From the NCBI GenBank assembly GCA_964371305.1, contig CAYJLA010000003.1:1-64000 (forward strand): DNA of 64,000 nucleotides. Direction: 5' to 3'. The DNA comes from CAYJLA01 sp964371305. Its GTDB lineage: Bacteria; Bacillota_I; Bacilli_A; RFN20; CAG-826. Within the stretch, counting starts at the first letter, position 1; each line of letters starts with the position of its first letter. The position numbers were made by a program, and so were the translations under genes. Shown here in pieces: positions 50,820 through 58,171 of this stretch. The notes under the pieces are model-generated. The model was given only the letters and a program-made list of their open reading frames with translations. It was not told the origin of the DNA and did not search any database.

Positions 50820-52502
50820 TTAATACTTCAAACTTTTTAGTATTTTTAGTAGTGGTTTTACGTTTTTAGAAACTGTACCTTCTTCAAATGGCGATTTTAT
50901 CTTGCATCTTTTTAGTAATTCTTTGAAAGGGTATTTTCCACCTAGTGCACATAACTTATTATATTTTTTCCAAGCCTTATTATGATCTTTTAAATCTTCA
51001 TTTAGAAATTGGAAAGCGACAACTTGTGCAATTGTATAGTCTATATAATAAAATGGTGTAGAGAAAACGTGTCCTTGTAACATCCATCTTCCACCTTGTT
51101 CTAAAAACTCACATCCAAGATTTGACTTTGCAGGCAAATACTTTTTCTCTATTTCTCGCCAAGCTGCCTTTCTTTCCTCATGAGTTGCAGTAGGGTTTTC
51201 ATAAACAAAATGTTGAAATTCATCTACAGTTACTCCATATGGTAAGAAACTTAAAGCACCAATTAGATGAGAGTGTTTATATTTTACATCATTTTCAAAA
51301 AACTTATTCATCCATGGCCATGCAAAGAATTCCATTGACATTGAATGCATTTCACATACTTCTAAACCTGGAGACAAATATTCTGGGATCCAAATTTTTC
51401 TTGCTGCAAATGTTTGATAAGCGTGTCCAAATTCATGAGTTAAGACATCGACATCATCACTAACGCCATTAAAGTTTGCAAAAATAAATGGTTGCTTATA
51501 TTTAAATAAATAAGTCATATAGCCTCCGCTTTGCTTACCGTGTCTTGAATCTAAATCCATTAAGTTATTATCAACTAAGTAATTAAAGAAAACATCTGTA
51601 TCTTCACTAAGTTCATGATACATTTCTCTTGCAGCGTTGACTAAAACATCTTTATCTCCAATTGGTTTAGGGTTGCCATCAAGATATTCAATCGCGTTGT
51701 CATAAAAATATGGTTTTAAAATATTAATTCTTTTGCGACGTTCTTTTTCCAATTTTACAACAATTGGTACAACAGTATCTTCTATTTGTTTTCTATAAAC
51801 TTTTACATCTTCTTTTGTGTAGTCGGTTCTGCCTAAATTTAAATATCCTAATTCAGTATAGGATTCAAATCCAAGTGTTTTAGCCATTTTCGTTCTAAGT
51901 TGGACTAATTGATCATATATTTTAGCGATTTTTTCTTCTTGGTTAGAAACCCAAGAATATAATTTTTCACCCGCTTCTTTACGAGTATCTCTATCAACTT
52001 CTTTCATAAACTTAGAAATTTGATTCATATTATAAACTTGTCCTCTAAATTCAATTTGTGCGCTAGCAATTATAGAATCATACTCATCAACCAATTTAGA
52101 TTCTTGGATTAAATCAGGAATTATTTTTTCATCAAATCCACGTAATACATTTTCTAATTTCTCAAAGTAGTATGCCCCAACTTTACTTTCAATATATGGT
52201 CTATATTCGCTGTTTTTTAAGAGTTTATTAAATTCAACTGAGATATTTTTAATTACAGGTGATATTTCATTAGCAAGATCTGATGCCTTTTTATTTTTCT
52301 TATCAAAACAATTTAATGTAAAGTGTATTGATATGACAACAAACTGAGTAGCGATGTCTTTATCTACAGAAATCATCTTTTTAAAAGCTGTATACGCCTC
52401 TTTTTCATTAGTAGCATTTTTAAATTGTTCTACAACCTTAGAAACTTTTGCGGTAAGTTTCTTTTCATTAGGTAGTACTAATTTTATTTTATTAAAGTCC
52501 AT
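50820..52502 (-). CDS. pepF: M3-family oligoendopeptidase F
   Basis: A 560-residue cytoplasmic zinc peptidase that cuts short peptides. The zinc site is THEFGHAYQT near residue 358 (HExxH). GLEVCEMHSMSMEFFAWPWM near 385 supplies the third ligand, Glu. The N-terminal helical domain and the family's FSTPFYYIDYTIAQ near 503 are present. It probably finishes peptide breakdown begun by secreted proteases such as the M6-like enzyme at 7812. The Shine-Dalgarno is AAGGAGAA. Confidence 0.96.
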   Translation of the reverse strand: MDFNKIKLVLPNEKKLTAKVSKVVEQFKNATNEKEAYTAFKKMISVDKDIATQFVVISIHFTLNCFDKKNKKASDLANEISPVIKNISVEFNKLLKNSEYRPYIESKVGAYYFEKLENVLRGFDEKIIPDLIQESKLVDEYDSIIASAQIEFRGQVYNMNQISKFMKEVDRDTRKEAGEKLYSWVSNQEEKIAKIYDQLVQLRTKMAKTLGFESYTELGYLNLGRTDYTKEDVKVYRKQIEDTVVPIVVKLEKERRKRINILKPYFYDNAIEYLDGNPKPIGDKDVLVNAAREMYHELSEDTDVFFNYLVDNNLMDLDSRHGKQSGGYMTYLFKYKQPFIFANFNGVSDDVDVLTHEFGHAYQTFAARKIWIPEYLSPGLEVCEMHSMSMEFFAWPWMNKFFENDVKYKHSHLIGALSFLPYGVTVDEFQHFVYENPTATHEERKAAWREIEKKYLPAKSNLGCEFLEQGGRWMLQGHVFSTPFYYIDYTIAQVVAFQFLNEDLKDHNKAWKKYNKLCALGGKYPFKELLKRCKIKSPFEEGTVSKNVKPLLKILKSLKY

Positions 52503-52595
52503 GTTATTTCTCCTTATAACTTATTAAATTATATAATATATTTTCAAAAAACAAATTGATTTGTATTAATTCTATTCATTCGAAGTTAAATATTC

Positions 52596-52601
52596 TAAAA
52601 T
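52596..52601 (+). promoter_or_regulatory. -10 box of the second acyltransferase gene, leaderless type
   Basis: TAAAAT (52596-52601) ends 6 bases before ATG 52608. The -35 region is weak. Confidence 0.5.
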
Positions 52602-52607
52602 GTATTT

Positions 52608-53534
52608 ATGTCTGAACAAGTAATTGCAGCAACCGAAGCGAAAGTTGATAAAAAGAACAAACGTATAATTGAACTAGATATACTTCGTGGTATTTTGGTT
52701 GTATTTATGTTGTTTGATCATTTATTTTATGACTTTGCATATATTTTTACAACTTCATTCAATATTCCAAGAGGTAGTGCCTTATATGAATTTTTCAGTC
52801 AATTCGTTTTATTTAATGAAAGCGAACCACGCATAATAATTAGATTTATAATTGTCTCGCTTTTCTTTTTTACTTGCGGAATATCAACAGCTTTCTCTCG
52901 AAGCAACTTTAAACGTGGTGTTATTGTCTTGGGTGCTGCTGTATTACTAGGTGTTGGGTCGTATGTTTTTAGTGTTCTAACTGATTCCTATTACACGATA
53001 TTTTTTGGTGCTGTTGCTTGTCTTGGGTTAAGTATTCTAATATATAGTTTATTTCATTATATAGTTGTACAAAAACTTAAATTAGATCAAGAATGGAAAT
53101 TCTTGTCATTGTCATTTGGGATGATATGTTTGGCCATTGGTTGTTTATTTGATGTGTTTAATGTTACAAGACTTCCAGAATACGTAATTTTAAACTGGGA
53201 AACATTTATTGGTGTAATGACTGGTGAATTTACTTATGGAGCCGACTGGATGCCTCTATTTCCTTACTTAGGTTTTTTATTTATTGGTTCATTTTGTGCA
53301 CAAGTTTTATACCCAAATAAGCAATCATTAATAAAATTCGAATTAAAATTACCAAGTAGAGATCAAGCACACTATATACCAAATATATGTTGGTATTATC
53401 CAGTATTATACATTAAAAAAACGTTTGCCTTTGTCGGCAGACACGCACTATGGTTTTATGTATTACATCAAGTTGTATATATCTTAGTTGGTGGTAGCAT
53501 TTTGTTACTTCTTGGTTATTCAATCGTTTTTTAG
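52608..53534 (+). CDS. DUF1624 / heparan-alpha-glucosaminide N-acetyltransferase-like membrane protein (paralogue 2)
   Basis: A 308-residue multi-pass membrane protein. After a short polar head comes IELDILRGILVVFMLFDHLFYDF (the RG...DH signature of DUF1624), then about eight helices. Shared with the paralogue at 223 are the NESEPRIIIRFI / FEPRIYLRLI type loop near 70, GADWMPLFPYLGFLF near 212 and a late WFYVLHQV with the conserved His. The two genes could act on different sugars or acyl groups. It lies before two acyl-CoA-synthetase-like genes, which might supply the acyl donor, though each has its own start region. Confidence 0.75.
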   Translation: MSEQVIAATEAKVDKKNKRIIELDILRGILVVFMLFDHLFYDFAYIFTTSFNIPRGSALYEFFSQFVLFNESEPRIIIRFIIVSLFFFTCGISTAFSRSNFKRGVIVLGAAVLLGVGSYVFSVLTDSYYTIFFGAVACLGLSILIYSLFHYIVVQKLKLDQEWKFLSLSFGMICLAIGCLFDVFNVTRLPEYVILNWETFIGVMTGEFTYGADWMPLFPYLGFLFIGSFCAQVLYPNKQSLIKFELKLPSRDQAHYIPNICWYYPVLYIKKTFAFVGRHALWFYVLHQVVYILVGGSILLLLGYSIVF

Positions 53535-53710
53535 GTATCTAATAATAAATTATTGTTTATTTTTAATAAACGCCTGTTACGTTCAAAATTTATACTTTAA
53601 TTAAAAATGTTCACAATATTAGAATTTATGCACAATATTTAAGGAATTTATTTTATAAAAACATTAATTTATTGTAATTATTGTATAATTATAGGTAATA
53701 TATAATAGTT

Positions 53711-55330
53711 ATGATTAACTTTAATAAGAACCAAACTGTCTACCAAGCGCTTGCAGTTACGGCGAATACATATCCTGAAAAGGCAGCATTCATATACCGA
53801 AATAAAACATTTACATACAATTTTCTTATATCTAGAGTACACCAATATGCATTTGAACTAAATAGACTTGGTTTTAAAAAAGATGATGTAATTACAGTTG
53901 CGCTCCCAAATATACCTCAAGCAGTATATTTGCTTTATGCAATTAATCAAATTGGTGCTATTGCAAATATTATCCATCCTTTAATGGATAGAGTACAATT
54001 AGAAGAAATATTAATAAATGTAAAAAGCAAAATCTTATTTGTACTTGATACAATTTATAACAAATTTAGTTCCTTGAATAAAAGTGGAATTAGAGTAGTG
54101 TCAGTTTCGCCTGTCCGTGAATGCAGCTTTATAACTAAAATTGGATACTCGTTTTTGATGAGAAAACGTTTAAAAGGTGCTAGAAGATTAAATAAATCCC
54201 AATGCGATTTATCTTATATCAACAACCAAGGATATACTGAAGTTAATGATGAATATTTAAAAGATTCTTTTTATTTACATAGTGGCGGGACAACCGGAAG
54301 AAGCAAAACAATTGCGTTGTCTTCATTTGCACTTAATGCGTTAAATAGTAATTCTCCAAAAATATTAGATATAAATAAAGTAGAGTGCACTCATATGCTA
54401 GCAGTTCTACCTATGTTCCATGGTTTTGGATTATGCATGGGAATTCACGCTATGTTTTGTTTTGGCGGAATAAATACATTAATGCCTAAGTTTTCTGCTA
54501 AAGAGTGTGTAGATTTCATTAAAAAAGGTCAATTAAATGTAATTATAGGTGTGCCAACTTTGTTTGAAGCGTTGCTTAAAAACAAGCAGTTCACCGGGAA
54601 GAAATTAGAAAAGTTAGATGTTTCTTTTGTTGGTGGAGATTTTGTTTCTCAAGATTTAGTAAATAGATTTAATAAAAGAATGATTGAGAACGGATCTAAA
54701 TGTAGGTTGTTTCCAGGATATGGTTTAACAGAAAGCGTATGTGTATTATCCGTAAACACTCATTTTAATCATAAAACGGGTACTGTTGGTAAATTACTTG
54801 ATAATGTAAATGCAAAAACATGTGATATGGATACGGGGAAAGATCTTGCTCCTGGCGTACCTGGAGAAATATATATAAGCGGTGAAACACTTATGAATGG
54901 ATATCGCTTTGATGATGAAGATGCAAATAAACTAGTTTTTTCTACTGATGAAAATGGAGTAAAGTGGCTAAGAACGGGAGATTATGGTTTTATAGATGAA
55001 GAAAGATTTGTATTCTTTACTCAAAGACTAAAAAGAATTGTAAAAGTAAATGGTATTAACATATTTCCAAGCGACATTGAAAATGTAGTCACATCTTTAA
55101 GTAGCGTTAATGAGGCGGCTGCAATTGGTGTTAAAGACGAACGATTTGGAAGTGTTATAAAATTATTTGTTGTATTAAATGAAGATTATGATGGTGTTGT
55201 ACCTACAAATGAAATAAAGAAGATTATTAGAGAAAAATGCAGTGTTTATGCTGTACCTAAAGAAGTAGTATATATTAAAGAATTCAAAAAAACTTTAATT
55301 GGTAAAATAGACGTTAAGACGTTAAGTTAA
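53711..55330 (+). CDS. AMP-binding acyl-CoA synthetase-like enzyme (tandem copy 1)
   Basis: A 539-residue ANL-superfamily enzyme that activates a carboxylic acid with ATP. The phosphate-binding loop is HSGGTTGRSK near 195, which differs from the usual TSGTTGxPK. PGYGLTES near 337 (A5), TGDYGFIDE near 422 and the hinge QRLKRIVKVNG near 438 are clear. The C-terminal catalytic Lys lies in TLIGKIDVKTL near 534. The acid is unknown; medium- or long-chain fatty acid is likely. Its TATAAT (53701-53706) ends only 4 bases before the ATG, so the leader is absent or another promoter (TATAAT 53684-53689) is used. Confidence 0.85.
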   Translation: MINFNKNQTVYQALAVTANTYPEKAAFIYRNKTFTYNFLISRVHQYAFELNRLGFKKDDVITVALPNIPQAVYLLYAINQIGAIANIIHPLMDRVQLEEILINVKSKILFVLDTIYNKFSSLNKSGIRVVSVSPVRECSFITKIGYSFLMRKRLKGARRLNKSQCDLSYINNQGYTEVNDEYLKDSFYLHSGGTTGRSKTIALSSFALNALNSNSPKILDINKVECTHMLAVLPMFHGFGLCMGIHAMFCFGGINTLMPKFSAKECVDFIKKGQLNVIIGVPTLFEALLKNKQFTGKKLEKLDVSFVGGDFVSQDLVNRFNKRMIENGSKCRLFPGYGLTESVCVLSVNTHFNHKTGTVGKLLDNVNAKTCDMDTGKDLAPGVPGEIYISGETLMNGYRFDDEDANKLVFSTDENGVKWLRTGDYGFIDEERFVFFTQRLKRIVKVNGINIFPSDIENVVTSLSSVNEAAAIGVKDERFGSVIKLFVVLNEDYDGVVPTNEIKKIIREKCSVYAVPKEVVYIKEFKKTLIGKIDVKTLS

Positions 55331-55351
55331 GTTTTGAAAGGTATTAAAACT

Positions 55352-56971
55352 ATGGAAAACATTATAAAAGAGCAAAGCATTTATAAAGCACTTGCAACAA
55401 GTGCTAAAAAATTTCCAGGAAGGGTGGCTCTAGTATATCAAAAGAAAAAGTTTTACTATGCTGATGTTTTAGATAAAGTTAATGAATATGCTTATACTCT
55501 ATCAAATTTAGGGTATAAAACTAATGATGTGATAACAGTTTCTTTACCAAACATACCTCAAGCAGTGTATTTGCTTTATGCAATTAATCAAATAGGTGCT
55601 ATAGCAAATTTAGTGCATCCATTAATGGAAAGAGAACAACTTGAAGAAATAATGGATACTGTAGGGAGTTCTATATTGTTTACTCTTGATATAAATTATA
55701 GTAAGTTCGCAAGCTTAGAAAATAAGAAATACTCTGTGATTAGTGTTTCCCCAGTAACTGAGCTTAATCCAATTCTTAAATTAGGGTATAAACATATTAA
55801 TAAAAATAAACTTATTAGTGTTAAAGAGTTAAGTGTTAATAAAACAGATGTAAGTTTTGCTAATAATGAAGGTTTATTTGAATATAATAATGAATTTAAA
55901 AAGGATTCCTTTTATCTACATAGTGGTGGTACAACTGGAAAAAGTAAAACAATTGCATTGTCTTCATATGCCTTAAATGCACTTGTGTATAATGCCCCAA
56001 TTTTAGTTGATACAACAACTACAAATAATAAACATATGTTAGCGGTTTTGCCAATGTTTCATGGTTTTGGATTATGCATGGGTATTCACGCTATGCTTTC
56101 TTGCGGAGGATGCAACACCTTAATGCCTAAATTTTCTTCTGATGAATGTGTAAAATATGTTAAAAAGAATCAATTAGCTATAATAATAGGTGTTCCAACT
56201 TTATATGAAGCATTATTAAAGAATCCAGGTTTTTATGGACCTAAACTCAAAAACTTAGAAGTTGCATTTGTTGGTGGAGATTTTGTAAGTGATGACTTAG
56301 TAAATAGATTTAATGATCGTATGAAAGAAGCAGGAAGTCGATGTCGTATGTATCAAGGATATGGGTTAACTGAAACTGTTACTGTTTTATCCGTTAACAC
56401 TCATTTTGAACATAAAGACGGAACTGTTGGAAAGGTATTGCCAAATGTTAAAGTTAAAACATGCGATATAGAAACGCATGATGATTTACCACTTGGTGAA
56501 CCAGGCGAATTATTTATTAGTGGTGAAACTTTAATGAATGGTTATAGGTTCGAAAATGAATCCGCTAATGACAAAGTATTTTTTGTTGATGATAAAGGTG
56601 TTAAATGGGTAAAAACTGGTGACTATGGAAGGGTAGATGAAGACAATCATATTATTTTTATGCAAAGACTTAAAAGAATAATAAAGGTAAATGGAATTAA
56701 TATTTTTCCATCAGAAGTTGAAAACTTAGTTTGTTCACTTCCTTTTGTAATTGAGTCTGCGGCAATTAGTGTTGATGATGAAAAGTTTGGTAATATGATT
56801 AAATTGTTTATTACCGTTAAGAAAGACTTAGTTAACAAGAATTATATAGATGAAATTAATAGCATTATTAAAAAACAATTGTCTGTTTATGCTGTACCTA
56901 AAGAAATTGTTATATTAGAAGAATTTCCTAAAACTTTAGTTGGAAAAATTGATACAAAAGTGTTACAATAA
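55352..56971 (+). CDS. AMP-binding acyl-CoA synthetase-like enzyme (tandem copy 2)
   Basis: A paralogue of the previous gene with the same motif set: HSGGTTGKSK, QGYGLTETVTVLS, TGDYGRVDE, QRLKRIIKVNG and a final TLVGKIDTK. Several protein blocks are identical between the copies (LPNIPQAVYLLYAINQIGAI; LPMFHGFGLCMGIHAM), and DNA around 53915-53970 and 55555-55610 is nearly the same, so the pair came from a tandem duplication. The ATG at 55352 has AAAGG upstream and is preferred over a TTG at 55334. It starts 21 bases after copy 1, in the same operon. Confidence 0.85.
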   Translation: MENIIKEQSIYKALATSAKKFPGRVALVYQKKKFYYADVLDKVNEYAYTLSNLGYKTNDVITVSLPNIPQAVYLLYAINQIGAIANLVHPLMEREQLEEIMDTVGSSILFTLDINYSKFASLENKKYSVISVSPVTELNPILKLGYKHINKNKLISVKELSVNKTDVSFANNEGLFEYNNEFKKDSFYLHSGGTTGKSKTIALSSYALNALVYNAPILVDTTTTNNKHMLAVLPMFHGFGLCMGIHAMLSCGGCNTLMPKFSSDECVKYVKKNQLAIIIGVPTLYEALLKNPGFYGPKLKNLEVAFVGGDFVSDDLVNRFNDRMKEAGSRCRMYQGYGLTETVTVLSVNTHFEHKDGTVGKVLPNVKVKTCDIETHDDLPLGEPGELFISGETLMNGYRFENESANDKVFFVDDKGVKWVKTGDYGRVDEDNHIIFMQRLKRIIKVNGINIFPSEVENLVCSLPFVIESAAISVDDEKFGNMIKLFITVKKDLVNKNYIDEINSIIKKQLSVYAVPKEIVILEEFPKTLVGKIDTKVLQ

Positions 56972-56979
56972 ATTACATA

Positions 56980-57023
56980 TAAATTAATCAACATGTTTGC
57001 TATGATTAATTTAAATATTTTTT
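56980..57023 (+). terminator. Hairpin after the tandem synthetase genes, likely terminator
   Basis: TAAATTAATCA (56980-56990) pairs perfectly with TGATTAATTTA (57003-57013), 11 bp, loop of 12. A T6 tract follows after 4 bases. The stem is AT-rich, so strength is uncertain. Confidence 0.55.
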
Positions 57024-57099
57024 AAAAACTCTGCAAAAATGCCATTTTTATGCGGTAATTGTTAGGTTTTTATGTAAGAAATATGCAAAAGGAGAGACT

Positions 57100-57345
57100 A
57101 TGAAAGAAATTAAAATCAACTATGTTACAACAAAAAGTCCTGGGGTGGATCATCATCATTTTGCAGTTGTTGGATATGAATTCAAAAACATAAACTGCGA
57201 TAATGAATATGCTTTTTTTAATGCATTGGAATCAAAATTAAGTAATCTTTCAGGAAAGTTTAAAAAGATAGAAGAAACAATTGACTACTTTAAGAAACTT
57301 GCAAAAAGAGATTATTCCATTTGTCTCAACTTCAATAGTATTTAA
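57100..57345 (+). CDS. Small protein of unknown function
   Basis: An 81-residue soluble protein with no signal, membrane helix or known motif. It contains a GVDHHHFAVVGYEF segment with three His, then an amphipathic helical region (NALESKLSNLSGKFKKIEET). A strong GGAGAG Shine-Dalgarno and a terminator (57366) support a real gene. An extended -10 (TGC TATGAT near 57000) could be its promoter. The codon bias and start look like those of its neighbours. Confidence 0.65.
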   Translation: MKEIKINYVTTKSPGVDHHHFAVVGYEFKNINCDNEYAFFNALESKLSNLSGKFKKIEETIDYFKKLAKRDYSICLNFNSI

Positions 57346-57365
57346 AATCAACGAACATTAATATG

Positions 57366-57392
57366 GATGCAATTTTTTTTGCATCTTTTTTT
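57366..57392 (+). terminator. Terminator after the 81-residue gene
   Basis: GATGCAA (57366-57372) pairs with TTGCATC (57379-57385), T-rich loop, then T7. Confidence 0.9.
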
Positions 57393-57440
57393 ATGAATGT
57401 TCAAAATATATTACAATTATGTGATATTTCAATTATTTTA

Positions 57441-57449
57441 TGTTAAAAT
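57441..57449 (+). promoter_or_regulatory. Extended -10 promoter of the ABC exporter operon
   Basis: TGT then TAAAAT (57444-57449), 18 bases before the ATG at 57467. GAGGG between them is a Shine-Dalgarno. Confidence 0.6.
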
Positions 57450-57466
57450 AAGAATGAGGGTAAAAT

Positions 57467-58171
57467 ATGGCACAAGTCAGTTTAAAAAATGTTTCAAAAA
57501 TTTATAATAAGGGTTTACAAAATGAAGTTCAAGCCTTAAAAAATATTTCTCTTGATATAGAAGAAGGTGAATTTGTAGTTATTTTAGGTATGTCAGGTGC
57601 AGGAAAATCAACATTATTGAACATACTTGGAGGAATGGATTCTCTTACTAGTGGAACTTTTATTGTGCACGATAGAGTAATATCAGACTTAAAGGAAAAT
57701 GAGCTATCAAAATATAGGAAAGATGATGTTGGATTTGTATTTCAATTTTATAATCTTATGCCGAATTTGACAGCTTATGAAAACGTTATGCTTGCAGAGT
57801 CTATTTCCCCAAAACCATTAGACTCAAGGGAAATGCTTGAAGCTGTAGGATTATCTGGGAGAGAAAACAATTTTCCTTCTCAATTATCTGGTGGGGAACA
57901 ACAAAGAGTATCTATTGCAAGGGCCGCAGTAAAAAATCCAACGCTATTACTATGTGATGAACCAACTGGAGCGCTAGACTCTAAAACTGGAGCAAGTGTT
58001 TTAAAACTACTACTAAGATTAAATAAACAATTTAAGAAAACCGTACTTATAGTTACGCATAATGCAAAAATTGCAAAAATTGCAAAGCGCGTTATTCGTG
58101 TACAAGATGGTGAAGTTGTAGAAGATTTTAAAAATGAAAAGGTAACTAATGTTGAAAATATAGTATGGTAA
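57467..58171 (+). CDS. ABC transporter ATP-binding protein, MacB/LolD-type
   Basis: A 234-residue ATPase. Walker A is GMSGAGKST near 41, the Q loop lies in VFQFYNLMPNLTAYENV, the signature is QLSGGEQQRVSIARA near 138 and Walker B LLCDEPTGALDSKTG near 161. The LMPNLTAYENV and DEPTGALD wording is that of the MacB/LolD/FtsE group, which drives mechanotransmission or peptide and lipid export. It pairs with the 928-residue permease, whose start overlaps its stop. Confidence 0.95.
   Translation: MAQVSLKNVSKIYNKGLQNEVQALKNISLDIEEGEFVVILGMSGAGKSTLLNILGGMDSLTSGTFIVHDRVISDLKENELSKYRKDDVGFVFQFYNLMPNLTAYENVMLAESISPKPLDSREMLEAVGLSGRENNFPSQLSGGEQQRVSIARAAVKNPTLLLCDEPTGALDSKTGASVLKLLLRLNKQFKKTVLIVTHNAKIAKIAKRVIRVQDGEVVEDFKNEKVTNVENIVW

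Noticed and set aside
53550..53600. GTTTATT / AATAAAC hairpin after the second acyltransferase as a terminator.
   Set aside because: No T tract follows and the stem is short and AT-only in most pairs.
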